DNA of 64,000 nt from positions 6,510,001 through 6,574,000 of the forward strand of contig NC_049916.1 in the NCBI RefSeq assembly GCF_001411555.2, given 5' to 3'. This document shows positions 1 through 11,524 of the stretch, piece after piece. The notes beneath the pieces were generated by a model. It was not told the origin of the DNA. It did no database searches and saw only the letters and a list, made by a program, of their open reading frames with translations. The DNA comes from Juglans regia. Its lineage: Eukaryota > Streptophyta > Magnoliopsida > Fagales > Juglandaceae. The translations under genes were made by a program, and so were the position numbers. Within the stretch, counting starts at the first letter, position 1. Each line of letters starts with the position of its first letter.

Positions 1-16
1 TTTTTAGGAAGCTGGT

Positions 17-780
17 TTGGATTTTGAATTAATTGTTGTTTCTGATCAGGCTTTGTCTGGGTGGTTTGTGTGTGGGAGTGTGCGGGTGTTGGTCACTTTT
101 GTGTATGCGAGCTGTTTTCAGATCAAGAGACTGGAGCCTTGGGATTACTTAGGAAATCTTGATGTGGGTCAATTGCCTTTTTTTGTTTGTGGTGATTTAA
201 ATATTGTGTGTTGTGATTCTGAAAAAGTGGGGACTTTGTTGTGAGCCCCTCAGGCTAAAGTGGAATTTAATGCTTGTATTCAAGACTATGGGCTTATTGA
301 ACTCCCTTCACGTGGTCAAAAATTCTCTTGGTGTAATGGTAGACTTGGAAGGAGACGGATTTGGGCAAGGTTTGATAGGGCATTGGTGAACTCGTCTTTT
401 CTTAATTCTTTTCCGGATGTGTTTTTGGAGTACTTGCCTCTATCATCATCAAATCATTGTCCTATGTTGATTCAGTTAGTAAGGGAAAGGAGAGGCGGTG
501 TGAATTATTTTCGTTTCCAACATATGTGGGGTATGCATGAAGGTTTTTTGCCATTGGTGAATGAGTGTTGGAGCCAAGAGGTGGAGGGATGTGCTATGGT
601 GAGGGTGAGTCATAAGTCGAAATGTTTAAAAAAAGTTTTGAGGAAGTGGAATATTGAATCTTTTGGGCGTGTTGAGCTGGAAATTAAAAATCTTGAGGCT
701 CGGTTGGTAGAGTTGGAAGATTTAGTGAGAACTGATTTTTCTCAGTCTCGGGAAAATGAATTGTTGATGTGCAAGTAACG
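17..780 (+). pseudogene. LINE endonuclease domain remnant
   Basis: This is the C-terminal part of an apurinic-type LINE endonuclease. Two overlapping frames carry it: FVCGDLNIV (family GDFN motif) near 190-215, then from 260 the run ending in SNHCPM. The family motif is SDHxP, so the aspartate is Asn here. An in-frame stop at 242 separates the two parts, and another at 776-778 ends the second. It is followed directly by the linker to the RT domain at 801. It has no likely function. Confidence 0.8.
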
Positions 781-800
781 ACATCTTCTATGGTTGTAGC

Positions 801-2600
801 GTGAGGAGATTTTGGGTTGCCAAAAATCTCGTATCAAGTGGTTGTCAGAGGGTGACAATAACTCAGGTTTTTTCTCATGCCTCCTTGCGCGTTAAAAAAA
901 AGAATAAGCTGATTGAACACATGGAGCTTGACGAGGGGGTTGTGGTGGATTCAGCGGAAGAGGTCCATGAAGCAGCGGTTAACTTTTTCCAGAATTTATT
1001 GACAGCTTTTACGGTCGAGTGGGATGAGGAGATTCTTGGCCTTTTAGCACCTGTGGTTTTTGAGGTTCAAAATGCTAGTTTGTGTGCTACACCCACATTA
1101 GATGAAGTCAAAGCAGCATTGCGGTCAATCCCACAAGATAGTAGCCCCGGTCTTGATGGATTCTCGGCAAGTTTTTTTTATTCTTGCTTGGGAAATTGTG
1201 AAGAATGATATACTTGATATGGCAAAGAAGGTTTTTGCAGGTATTCCTTTGTCTAATTTTTTTGGAGCTATTAATATTGTTTTGATTCCGAAGGTTGATG
1301 CACCGTCGGGGTTTGGACAATTTCGGTCTATTAGTTTGTGTTCGGTTGTTTATAAAATCATGGTTTTTAGACTGACTCCTATTATTGGAGCTATTATTTC
1401 GCCGAAATAGGCGGCTTTTATTCGTGGTAGAAGTATTTTTGATAATATGTCTACTGCACAAGAACTTGTATATGGGATGAATCGGAAGACTAGAGGGGGG
1501 AATGTCATGTTGAAAATTGATATGGCAAAAGCCTATAATCGAGCCTCATTTGTTTTCACAGATGAGATGAAATTAGTTGAGATTAAAATTAAAAAGTTGA
1601 ATAAAGCATTGTTAGAATATATTTTTTAATATTATTTTTATTTTGAGATTTGAAAAAGTTGAATTGTTTATTTTATTTTGTATTGAAATTTGAGAAAGTT
1701 GTAATGACTAAATGAGATGAGATGAGATGTTTTTAGAAAACAAACGAGGCCGTTGGAGGTTTTTTATGGAAGTATTGCGCACGTTGGGCTTTTCAGAAAA
1801 GTGGAGATCACTGATTTTTAATCCGTCACGTGGGATTCGCCAAGGGGATCCCCTTTTGCCATATTTATTTATTTTGTTTGTAGAGTTGTTGTCGCGGATG
1901 CTTCACAAAGAAATTCTTTTGGGGAGAGTTAAGTATTTTAATCCGAATGGGGACCCAGATATCTCATTTGTTGTATGCTGATGATCTTTTGAGTTTTGCT
2001 AATGGTGGAAAAGCTTCTATTCGTAACTTGATGAAAGTGATTAGTAAGTAGGAAAGCTTATCGGGGCAGCTTGTGAGTCCAAGTAAGTCTTCTATTTTTT
2101 TCTCCTCCAATATTCCTATGGATAGGAAAATACAACTTCTGCATATCTCAAAGTTTGTGGAAGGTGCTTGGCCATGTGTTTATTTGGGCATGCCTGTACA
2201 TGTAGGGAGGATGACTTTATGTATGTTTGAGCCTTTGTTGGTGAAACTTAAAAAAAAAATTGGCTGGTTGGAAGAGTAAGTTGCTCTCATTCGGTGGTAA
2301 AATTATTCTTATAAAGCATGTTCTTATAGCATGCCTATTCATTTATTGTCTGTGCTGAACTTGCCTAAAGGAATATATGTAAAGCTTAAATCAATTTTTG
2401 CAAATTTCCTTTGGGGGTCGAGCATAGAAGTTAAAAAGCGCAAATGGGTTTCCTTGCATCGCATTTGTTTGCCAATTGAGGAGGGAGGATTGGGAATTCG
2501 GGATCTTTATGAGATTCAACAATTTTTGTTCATGAAGTTTGCATGGAAATTAATTATTAGTGGTTCTATTTGGTCAGAATTTTTTTTCTTCTAAGTATGT
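801..2600 (+). pseudogene. LINE reverse transcriptase remnant, split by a MITE and frameshifts
   Basis: RT motifs run in order over several frames: DSSPGLDGFSASFF near 1140-1175 (family APGPDGF), ALIPK/IVLIPK near 1275-1295, KIDMAKAYNR near 1514-1542, then after a MITE insertion [15 protein letters not shown] from 1751 and GIRQGDPL near 1833. The catalytic Tyr-Ala-Asp-Asp box is intact at 1974-1985 but lies one frame away from the preceding ORF. Downstream WGSSIEVKKRKW and the GGLGIRDL motif (about 2430-2510) mark the end of the RT region. Several stops and frameshifts show it is inactive. Confidence 0.85.
1543..1750. repeat. MITE of the TGAGATGAG family inside the LINE RT
   Basis: The element is about 208 bp. 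The left end is GCCTCATTTGTTTTCACAGA followed by TGAGATGA. The right end, read on the other strand, is GCCTCGTTTGTTTTC followed by CATCTCATCTC. These are terminal inverted repeats of about 15 bp with subterminal TGAGA pentamers. The interior is AT-rich (TAATATTATTTTTATTTTGA, GAAAAAGTTG). It interrupts the LINE between the codons for AYNR and RWRF, so it inserted after the LINE. No clear target duplication is visible. It contains no coding sequence. Confidence 0.75.
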
Positions 2601-3404
2601 GGGGAATGAGCAGATTTTTAAAACCACTATGGTAGTACCAAAGGGCTCCTGTTTTTGGAAGGGGGTTGTGCAGGTCTTGCATTTGATGTTCTGCAATTCG
2701 AGATGGTTGGTTAGAAAAGGATCCTTGAATTTTTGGTTTGATAATTGGCTTGGGGATGGTCCTATTGTTGATCGGCTACCTATTGTGGATGAGCCCAATT
2801 TACAGGTTTGACAAGTATGGGATGGGGCCTTGTGGAATTATGGGTGCTTGTGGCAGATTGTGGATGAGGAAACAATAGAAAAAATTCATCAATCTTGGAT
2901 GCGTGTTCGTGAGGGGAAGGATGTACTACTTTGAAATCATTCGACTGATGGTCTTTTCTCCACAAAATCGGCCTGGCAGCTTGTTAGATCTCATGGTAAT
3001 GTTTGTAATTAGCGGAAGTGGCCATGGCAAGATAATGTGCCAAAGAAGATGTCATTTTCACGTTGGAGAGCACATCAAAATGTCATTCCGGTGGATGATT
3101 CTATTCAACAGCTTGGTATTTCTCTTGCCTCTAAATGTCAGTGTTGTTTGTCAAATAAGGTTGAGTCCTTGAATCGTGTTCTTTGTGATGGGGAGGGTCT
3201 AAGGAAGGTTTGAGATTTTTTTGCGGCTATTTTTGGTGTTCATCTACCTTATACGTGGGTTTGGGTCGAGGTTGTCAATATTTGGTGGAGTCGTGCTTCT
3301 TATTGCTCACAAGTTTGTTGGCTTCATGGTATTATTCCTATCCTTATTTCTTGGGCTCTTTGGAGAGCTCGGTGTGCGTCTCGAATGGAGATTGTGAAAT
3401 ATGA
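2600..3404 (+). pseudogene. LINE zf-RVT-like linker region, degraded
   Basis: This stretch lies between the RT and RNase H domains. It contains broken reading frames with family-typical phrases (WFDNWLGDGP near 2740, KSAWQLVR near 2965, CQCC near 3140 as the remains of the Cys-rich zf-RVT motif). At least four stops or frame changes occur. I see no independent gene here. Confidence 0.6.
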
Positions 3405-3851
3405 TTGGATGGGAATTATTTGCATGGTCAAAGGTTGGTCATTGATTTGTCTACGTCGATGAGAAAGTTCAAGAGTTTGGGTTTACTTGATAGACGGGTT
3501 TTGTGTGAGCTTAATTGTCTGTTGGTGCCGGTTGTTGAGTGTAGGCCAAGGTTGATTGCTTGGTCTCCGCCGAAAGTGGGTATGGTGAAGCTAAATGTGG
3601 ATGGGGGTTCAATTGGGAACCCGGGTGTATCTGGTGGTGGAGGTATTGTTCGGAATGCAAATGGTTGGGTACTTGGGGGATTTGCACATTGTTATGGGAA
3701 TGCTACTAACACAATTGCTGAGTGTCGTGCTTTTCTAGATGGGTTACGTCTTTGCCAACAATTGGGGTTGAGGAATTTGGTGGTAGAGTCAGATTCTAGT
3801 GTTGTTATTGGTTGGTTCATTTCGGGGTCTTGTAATTATTGGTATTTGTGA
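3405..3851 (+). pseudogene. LINE RNase H (RVT_3) domain
   Basis: The 148-codon frame reads KLNVDGGSIGNPGVSGGGGIVRN... in short pieces. The RNase H acidic residues are visible: Asp in NVDGGS, Glu in AECRAF and Asp in ESDSS. The domain ends early at a TGA at 3849. The next family segment (LFRKANMATDFLAKF-like, about 3910-3960) follows in another frame. It is the C-terminal domain of the LINE polyprotein and is not expected to be expressed. Confidence 0.85.
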
Positions 3852-4198
3852 GATTTTTGGGAGGAAGCCAGTCTATTATTTCTACTCTTAATATTCAATT
3901 TGTTCATTTATTTAGAAAAGCAAATATGGCAACAGATTTTTTGGCAAAATTTTGTGCTAATGGTGGGAATTGAGATTTCTTGGGTGAGGAGTACGGGTTG
4001 GGGAGACTGAGGGGTCTTATTAGAATGGATAGGTTGGGTATGCCGTATGTTAGACGTTAAGTTATGATGGGGCATTGTTGGGGATTCTTTGATGTAATTA
4101 GGATTGTTCATCCGCCATAATTGAGAGTTTATTAATAAAATTGGGGAGGGGTCACTCCTGGACATGTGGCTCCAATTCTTTCTTATAAAAAAAAATCG

Positions 4199-5730
4199 TC
4201 CTGTAAATTTCTCAAAAAATGAGAAAAGTTCAACGTAATTGTTCAAGTATCGGTTGGGCTCCCCTCCTGTGCATAGCTGGGAGACAAGTAAACCATAAGG
4301 GAAATAATATCCCACCGATTACCCATTTTGTTTTTTTTTATTTTAAGATTTGTGTTTGTTTATATTTTAGTATTGTGCTTTTTTTAAAAAAAAAACATAA
4401 AAACAAGCTTTAGAAATAGAAAAAACAATTACATTTTGGTACCAAATTCGGGACCAACTATCGGTAGATCTAGTACCATCCTAAAAAAAAAAAGAAAAAG
4501 ATAAATATTATAGCCACAAATAGATCATATAAAAATAAATCTATAAATTGACACGATTTTATATGATACGTTAGATCTACTTTATAATAAATGTAGTTTT
4601 ACAATCTAACATACCACATTAAAACAAGTCAATTTGTGAGTTTAATTTCATCGAATCTCTTTATGGTTAGAGCATTTCTCCAAGAAAAAATAAGAATTGT
4701 AATTTTATTTTGTGAAAATCCCTTAAGGCCCAGGGAGGCCACTTGATAACTTCAAAGTTACTGATTCTCAATGGCCATGACATTATAAAGCGACCTTTTC
4801 ATCAACAGCTGGAAGATGTCACATGTGCAGTTTTAGGCATATGGCCGATTCATCAAGAAATTAAAGATGCAAAAAAAAAAAAAAAAACTACATGGGATAA
4901 AAATGAACAATTTAAATCATTAGAAATGTGTAACAGTTTGCATTTTGAATTTATGTATCAAGTGTCAATTTTAATAATTTGGAAGTCAGGATACAAAAAA
5001 TATTGGTAATTTGGGGATTAGTTGTACATTCCAAAAAAAAAAAAAAAGGAAGGGTTATGAGAATTTAAATGTCAAGAACACCTTGACTTCTTTTATCTAT
5101 AACATTTCATTTTCTTTAGCATATATTGTAAAATAAAGATAATTTGATAAAATAATGTTACTTTTACAAGTTAGTTTACAAAAATAACCTTTCTTTTAAA
5201 ATATTATTATGTAAAGTATTGCTAAAAGTGACGTGTGTTTATCAATTTTCTTGTCTTGTCAAGAACTCCTAAGCTCATTTGGCGAGAGACTTGCAACCGC
5301 TGCCAATGATGAAGGGCCCTCTGGGAAGTAGCTGGCGGTCATTGGATCGCCATATGGTGTGGGGTTTCTAACTTTTCAAGCCCAAGGTTGAAGTAGTGTT
5401 GGTGTGTCAAAGCGTTTTTCCTTAAAAGTAGGTGCAGTTCCAGCCAATAAAGTATGGTTTATCATTAAGACCTTTTGCAAGTTTGAAAGCGTCTCCCCTT
5501 CTTCTCACATTCTTTTAACTACAAAGGCATGCATGCAGGACCACATGTTATATATGTTAGTTAAAATGTAATCTTTAAAAACATTATGAAGTGATTTTCG
5601 GTTGGTCAAACCGAGAGATCACAAATTCAGTTCAATATTTATCAAAGTCAATACATCTGATACCATTGTAATGTAATCAATAAATAACGAGAGTAATGTT
5701 ATATACAGTTTTAAAGTGTGTAAATTATTT
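4199..5730. other. AT-rich intergenic DNA, no gene seen
   Basis: No coding signature is visible on either strand. The stretch holds A-runs at about 4870-4887 and 5031-5047. A short block at 4520-4650 resembles 41030-41150 (ATCTAA/TATCACAT-type AT-rich repeat ending TCTCTTTGTGG/TCTCTTTATGG). A GC-richer patch at 5270-5350 has no recognisable feature. Confidence 0.5.
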
Positions 5731-5980
5731 CGTTTGTTTTCATAATTTTTTTCAACTCATCTAATCTAATCATAACAACTTTTTTAAATTCTCACACAAA
5801 ATAAAATAAACAATTCAACTTTTTCAAATCTCAAAACAAAAATAATATTAAAAAAATATATTCTAACAATATTTTATTTAACTTTTAACTTCAATTTCTA
5901 CTCATCTCATCTCATCTGCGAAACACAAACGAGACAGTCAAAAACTCATCTCATCTCATATGTAAAAACAAACGAAGCCT
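5731..5980. repeat. TGAGATGAG-family MITE, reverse orientation, doubled right end
   Basis: It begins CGTTTGTTTTCATAA. The interior is the reverse complement of the family interior (CAATTCAACTTTTTCAAATC, AATAATATTAAAAAA). The right terminus occurs twice: CTCATCTCATCTGCGAAACA followed by CAAACGAG near 5896-5932, then CTCATCTCATCTCATATG followed by AAACAAACGAAGCC to about 5980. The doubling suggests insertion of one copy's end beside another, or a small terminal duplication. Confidence 0.65.
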
Positions 5981-6239
5981 TAGATTTCTCTTACTTCTTT
6001 CATTGGGAGTACACACTCTAAAATTGTTTGCCATAACCAATTGTCACTTGAACTTGAATTTACCAGAATACAAAAAACAAATTTAGTCACTGGTCTAGCA
6101 AACAACTATATCAACAAGATGAAGTACCAATTGCCAATTTAAGTCATGATTCATTCTATCCGCATAATTAATTTAGTTTGAACCAACAAAATTTATAATC
6201 ATTGTGATCATGCCACTTAAGTCAAATAGTATTCCATCA

Positions 6240-6953
6240 AACCAAACACTTTGTGGCCAACCAAAAGAGTTTCAACCTTAGCATGGAGATTTTCTATTAG
6301 CATGGGGATTTTGGTATATAGAAGAAATAAGATGCTGCATGATAAGGTATTTCTGACTCCTACTCAAGTGATTGAACATGCGTTATCTATGCTAAAATTT
6401 CATAAGGAACTGAAATCCTCTCCAAGTTTAAAGTTGACAACTTAGGAAACCTCCCCTTGGGGATTTTCTGAAACTGAATGTTGATGGAACTATGTTCTTT
6501 GACTAGCATAAGGCAGGTGTGGGTGTAATCCTTAGGGCTATTAATGGAGATGTTGTAATGGCTGAAGTAAACTGGAACATGAGGTTCAAGACCCAAAACT
6601 GCTGAACCTCTTGTCTGTTCCGTGGATTACAGCTATGTGCAAGTATGGGCATTGTGGATATTATATTGGAAAGTGATTGTCTTCTAATGATCCAAGAGCT
6701 TCAGAGTGCAACAGAATCTCTTTCCTCTCAAAGGGTTCTCATACAAGAAACAAAAAAGCTTACGAGTTTATTCAAAATATACACAATTCAACATGTGAAT
6801 CGAGAAGGGAATCAAGTAGCCCATAGGCTTACTTGATATGTTTGGAATGTTGAAAACATTGAAATATGGTGGGACAATGCCCCTTCTGTTGTTTCTCCGG
6901 CAATTTGGCTTGACAAAAGAAAATTGTAATGTTTTCCTTAAAAAAAAAAAAAT
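6240..6953 (+). pseudogene. 3' end of a second LINE family: RNase H domain remnant plus A-tail
   Basis: A pre-RNase H segment (RRNKMLHDKVF, 6320-6355) is followed by KLNVDGTMFFD, a stop, then HKAGVGVILRAINGDVVMAE (about 6465-6560). From 6645 comes ILESDCLLMIQEL and later HVNREGNQVAHRL. These are the RVT_3 signature positions (NVDG, ESDC, REGNQVAH). Stops and a frame change at about 6600 inactivate it. The A-run at 6940-6951 marks the 3' end. It is a 5'-truncated insertion, and its 3' tail differs from family A. Confidence 0.75.
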
Positions 6954-8260
6954 CAACCATAGTCAAATTCCAAACTTTATGAGATTCAATTGAGACCATG
7001 CTTAATTTTAATAGAAACTTTTCTCGAAAGAAATGAGGAGTGAGATTAGATGATAATTTTGTAAATAATAATAAGATAGTTTGTGAATAGTACTAATAAA
7101 ATAGTTTGAGTTGAGTATTTTTTGAGTTTTAGAAAAGAGTTTTGTTATGTACAAGTAAGTTTGCGTATCAATCTGCGTACTAATGTTGTTGCTTTCATAT
7201 TCTAAATTTAAATTAGTATTGTTTTTAATAAAATCTATTTTCTAGCCAATCATATTGAATAGGTGCACGTATTAGTATTTAAAATCGCTTATAATTAAAT
7301 TTTTTCTTTAAGAAATGAGAAGAAAAAGTGAAATAAAAAATATTATAAAGTTAAAATATTGTTAGAATATAATTTTTGTTTGAAAATTTAAAAATTTTAA
7401 TTATTTTTTATTTTTTATTTAAAAGTTTTAAAAAATTATAATAATTAATTTAAAAAATTTATATTAAAATTATATTTAAGAATAAGATAAAATAAGATAA
7501 AAATTTTAATATAAAATCTATTTTCAAACAAGCTAGAAAACATGACGTATCAATAACAGAAATCTCTGTACTCCCACGAAACGTGGTTCTACCAATCAAA
7601 ATCGTTGTCAGCATGTTGTTTTTTTTTCCTGGTGCAATGATCATGGCAATAAGACAATTATATATCATGGTAACGTTGTATAGATCAGCTTTCCCAAAAC
7701 AACTTGATAGGAATAATATTTATAATCATGAAAGATGCCGATTGGGACCTAGTCTGAATATCTTTTAAGAAATACTATTTATAATTATAAATTACGTAAA
7801 TATTGTATATTCTATTTGAAAAAAAAATAATTAATTAATTTTTTAAAAATGGATCGTATTCTTTTTTTTTTTAAATGTATATGATGACACAACATCTAAC
7901 ATTTATTTTAAAAAATTATTTGTCAGGATTTATTTTGGCAACTGAAATGTCAAAAATACGTAATTGTCTGATGGAGAATATTAAAGGTAGGGACCAATTA
8001 AACGTTTGAATGGTTAGGTAAGACTAAATGCAAAAGACAGAAAAGAAGCTGCGGATGGAAAACTTCAACATTTCAGTTTACTGTTCAAAGCAAGCAAGTT
8101 TCAAACAGATCCAGCAACCAATGCGCGGTGTGGCTTTTGCATGTTATCTGCTATGAAACTTCAGCATATATGATCATGTGTTTCTTACACGCGATTTAAG
8201 AACAAAGACTTTTGTTATGCTTACATCATCATCATTTTAAATTTTACTAATAACTCGTTA
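6954..8260. other. AT-rich intergenic DNA with degraded MITE-like pieces
   Basis: About 7040-7140 and 7310-7540 resemble worn interiors of the TGAGATGAG family (AATATTGTTAGAATATAAT, AAGATAAAATAAGATAAAA). About 7840-8130 has no recognisable feature. No coding region is supported. Confidence 0.4.
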
Positions 8261-8740
8261 GAGCATTCTTATTAGATTGATTAAATTCATTTTCAAAATT
8301 TAGTTAATATCACACTTTTTTACATTTATCTATTTCATTTAAATTCAATCTCTACATTAAATTAGCCATTCATTCTCTATATAATAATAAAATATTATTA
8401 AATTAATAATTTTTTTATTTAATTTATTTGTATTATATTTTATAATTCTATCAATTTAATATTAATAATAACTATATTCTAATTAAATTAATATTTAAAA
8501 AAATTATATTTTCAAATGTCATTTAATATTAATAAAAAAAATTGAGATTAAACTTAATTAGAGTGAGAAATTATTATTTTAATGTTTGGTAAACCAATTG
8601 TAATTCTCTATATTTGACTAATTACTGTAGCAGAAATTTAAATTATTTTAGAGATGACCAATCTAATGTAGAGTCTTCTTAATATAAATTATCTAAATTT
8701 TAGTTAATCTCCTTATTTAGCCAAGCCAATGAAGATGTTC
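8261..8740. repeat. MITE with GAGCATTCTT-type inverted ends and ~10-bp target duplication
   Basis: The left end GAGCATTCTTATTAGATTG pairs with the reverse complement of the right end (GAACATCTTCATTGGCTTG). Both ends continue with a TTTAGTTAA block. The flanks are TAACTCGTTA (8251-8260) and TAACTCATTA (8741-8750), a 10-bp direct repeat with one mismatch. The element is 480 bp and noncoding. The length of the duplication points to a Mutator-like non-autonomous element, which is inference. Confidence 0.7.
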
Positions 8741-8750
8741 TAACTCATTA

Positions 8751-10069
8751 GAGGTAATTTTCCTTTTGATGTGGTAAGGAATAGCGTTAATAGTTATGAT
8801 ATGTGAATAATAATAATAATAAAATATTTGTTATATTAGGTGTTGACTTGTTTGTAAATAATAAGTTGTAGATCTTACGTGTAAAAATGTGTTGAATTGA
8901 AAAAAATTATAAATCTGATGTATAAAGAAATTTTGAATTAAGATAAATTTAATGGTTTGAAAGTTAAATATTTAAATATTAAACAGAATGAATTAAGATT
9001 CAAACCGCGGGGCCTAGCGTTTGATTTTTTACGGGATATTGATATTTCAGTCAAATCAACAATATTACCCGAGTGTTATGTCGAGTAACGGGACTCCACC
9101 GTGTAATATGCCCATAATTGCTAAAGATCTAAAAGGGGGGGAAAAGTAGTAATAATACAAAATAAGATTCAACCAAGAAAGCTATGAACTAATTGAGTAC
9201 ATTAAATAAAAGTAAGTACTGTTGCTATAAAATTAAACCAAAAAGTTATAAATCTCAACATCAAACATGTACCAAGCAGCCACTTTATCGACTGGGTGTG
9301 GCCCCTAATTGCTTAAAAAGCGCAAAGGAATAAAATAATAATAATAATTAATATTGAGGTTTTGTCTGATTAGATACAGAAATATTTTTCATTTTTTTCA
9401 TTTCATTTTATTATTATAAATTTTTTAAATTTTTATATAAAATATAATAAATAATTTAATTTTTTTAAATATCAAAATAATAATAATATTAAAAAATAAT
9501 ATTTTAATAAATAAATAAAAATTATTTATAATAATAATAATATTTTAATAATTCATCTCATTAGCTGACTATTAAACAAACAGAAGTTGTTTAGTTTCAA
9601 AAATCCAAACCCCACCTCTCTCCTTTGGCCTTTTGGTCAAGACCATTGAATTATGTTCCCAAATGTTCCTCTTTTCAATAATCAACTGCTCATAATAGTC
9701 CTTAGTCAGTGGTCATACATTCACAGCCATAGCCAAGCAAAAATGTTAAAATCTCTCTCTCGCTCTCTCTCATCTTCTGCCCCATTTTGACCTGTTAAAA
9801 TCGAAGGATCTATCAGGCTATGAATTCCCGCTACCCCATTAAAAACACCCCATTTCCCAGGCTCTAGCGCTAGCCTAGTTTTCATTCTTCACCACCCATC
9901 ATATTCTTCCTTTCATGCCTCATCCCTTTTTCTCTTCCTCTCATCGATCACACCCAAATCATCAGGTACAAAGAAATTAAGAAAGTAAAAACTCTTCAAG
10001 CTTTGCATCTGTAAGCCTAAGCCTTTGGGGTAATATATTTCATAGTTTTTGTAGCTTTTATCGTCGATC
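8751..10069. other. AT-rich DNA and upstream region of the AAA-ATPase gene
   Basis: 9368-9585 looks like a worn TGAGATGAG-family copy (interior AATAATAATATTAAAAAATA, right part ATTCATCTCATTAG, then AAACAAACAG). The last 350 bases before the ATG carry a CT-rich patch at about 9749-9775 (CTCTCTCTCGCTCTCTCTC), a pattern common in plant core promoters and 5' leaders. No TATA box stands out. No other gene is seen. Confidence 0.5.
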
Positions 10070-11524
10070 ATGTTTCTGGGTCTTTTCTTGGCTATGGTTT
10101 CTTCCCTGATAATACTTAGGTTCTTGTACAAGACATCTATATTTCACATTTTCTTGAAATGGTGGCGAGGTTTTGAAGACCAGTTTCACGTATACCAGAC
10201 CTACAAAATTCCACAGTACAACGAGCATTACCAAGAAAACCAACTCTACCGGAAGATTTCAGTTTACCTGAATTCCATGGTCTCCCTCGACGACTCCGAC
10301 CTCACGAACCTGAACTTGTTCTCGGGTTCCAAATCCAACGAAATCCTTCTCCACTTCGACGCCAACCAGATCGTCTACGACACATTCTTTAGCGCCAGAG
10401 TGTCGTGGACGAACGAACCTGAAAGAGATGATGATGGAAACGGTAGGTCCTATGTACTCAAGATAAGGAAGAACGACAAGCGTAGAGTTCTACGCCCGTA
10501 CCTACAGCATATCCTTTCGGTCACGGACGAGATCGAGCAGAGGAAGAAGGAGATTAGGTTGAACATGAATTTGGAAGGGGAGAATGGACGGTGGAGATCG
10601 ATTCCCTTCACGCATCCGGCGAGCTTCGACACGGTGGTGATGGACGCTGATTTGAAAACCAAGGTCAGGTCCGATCTCGAGCAGTTCCTTAAGTCGAAGC
10701 AGTACTACCACAGGTTAGGCCGCGTCTGGAAACGGAGTTATTTGCTGTACGGTCCACCCGGCACCGGAAAAACCAGCTTCGTCGCGGCGATGGCGAGGTT
10801 CCTGTGTTACGACGTCTACGATATCGACATGTCCAAGGTCTCGGACGACTCTGAATTGAAGACGCTCCTGCTGCGGACAACGACCAAGTCGCTGGTCGTG
10901 ATCGAGGATCTAGACCGGTTTTTCGCCGGGAAACAGACCGCGGTTAGCCTATCGGGGATGCTGAACTTCATGGACGGGATTTTATCGTGCTGCGGCGAAG
11001 AGAGCGTGATGGTATTCACGATGAACGTCAAGGATCAAGTCGATCAGACGGCGATGAGGCCCGGGAGGATCGACGTTCATATAGAGTTCCCCACCTGCGA
11101 TTTCTCCGCGTTCAAGAGCATGGCGAGTAGTTACTTGGGGGTGAAGGACCACAAGCTGTTCCCTCAGGTGGAGGAGGTCTTCCAAACCGGGGCGAGTTTG
11201 AGTCACGCCGAGATCGGAGAGATCATGATTTCGAACCGGAATTCGCCGAGTCGGGCTTTGAAATCGGTCATCACGGCGCTGCAAACCAGCGGCGACGGGA
11301 GGGGAGCGATCAAGGCCGGGCCGAGATTGAGCGGAAGTAGTTCCGGTCGGTCTGTGGATGATTCGGTCGAACCACCGGCGAGTGTGTTCTGCAGGGAGAG
11401 CGTTCACACAGTGAGAGAATTTCGGAAACTATACGGACTGTTGAAGATGGGAAGCAGAAGAAAAGAGTCGTTGGATTTGAGTTCAGTTGAGAAGGACAAG
11501 GAAGGCTCACGACATGACGTTTAG
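10070..11524 (+). CDS. BCS1-type AAA-ATPase, At2g46620-like, single exon
   Basis: This intact 484-codon gene has no intron. The N-terminus has a hydrophobic segment (residues about 3-22) followed by the plant AAA-ATPase-associated region (QENQLYRKISVYLNSM, about 57-72; SNEILLHFDANQIV). The AAA core follows: Walker A GPPGTGKT at 228-235, Walker B VVIEDLD at about 275-281, sensor-1 MVFTMN at 314-319, and MRPGRID at 329-335 with the arginine-finger position. The C-terminal tail ends in EFRKLYGLL. From memory it most resembles Arabidopsis AAA-ATPase At2g46620, which has a similar length. It belongs to the BCS1/AATP clade, a membrane-anchored ATPase family with members in mitochondria or ER. The exact role of this member is not known to me. 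The coding sequence is clearly more GC-rich than its surroundings, which suits intronless plant genes. The start was chosen because the N-terminal anchor follows at once. Confidence 0.95.
   Translation: MFLGLFLAMVSSLIILRFLYKTSIFHIFLKWWRGFEDQFHVYQTYKIPQYNEHYQENQLYRKISVYLNSMVSLDDSDLTNLNLFSGSKSNEILLHFDANQIVYDTFFSARVSWTNEPERDDDGNGRSYVLKIRKNDKRRVLRPYLQHILSVTDEIEQRKKEIRLNMNLEGENGRWRSIPFTHPASFDTVVMDADLKTKVRSDLEQFLKSKQYYHRLGRVWKRSYLLYGPPGTGKTSFVAAMARFLCYDVYDIDMSKVSDDSELKTLLLRTTTKSLVVIEDLDRFFAGKQTAVSLSGMLNFMDGILSCCGEESVMVFTMNVKDQVDQTAMRPGRIDVHIEFPTCDFSAFKSMASSYLGVKDHKLFPQVEEVFQTGASLSHAEIGEIMISNRNSPSRALKSVITALQTSGDGRGAIKAGPRLSGSSSGRSVDDSVEPPASVFCRESVHTVREFRKLYGLLKMGSRRKESLDLSSVEKDKEGSRHDV

Larger units (their letters stand above)
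1..4198 (+). mobile_element. Degraded L1-type LINE (family A, with RNase H), 5' end outside window
   Basis: The order is endonuclease, reverse transcriptase, zinc-finger-like linker, RNase H and an A-run at about 4189-4197, which is the plus-sense layout of a plant L1-like non-LTR retrotransposon. Every domain is interrupted by stops or frameshifts, so the copy is dead. The 3' tail (about 4131-4190: AATAAAATTGGGGAGGGG followed by CACTCCTGGACATGTGGCTCC) is shared with the LINE fragment at 48183-49140, which fixes the 3' end and the family. A MITE sits inside the RT domain at 1543-1750. The left end is cut by the window, so no target-site duplication can be tested. Confidence 0.9.

Noticed and set aside
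10982..11407. 141-codon minus ORF inside the AAA-ATPase gene
   Set aside because: It is an antisense shadow caused by GC-rich codon use.
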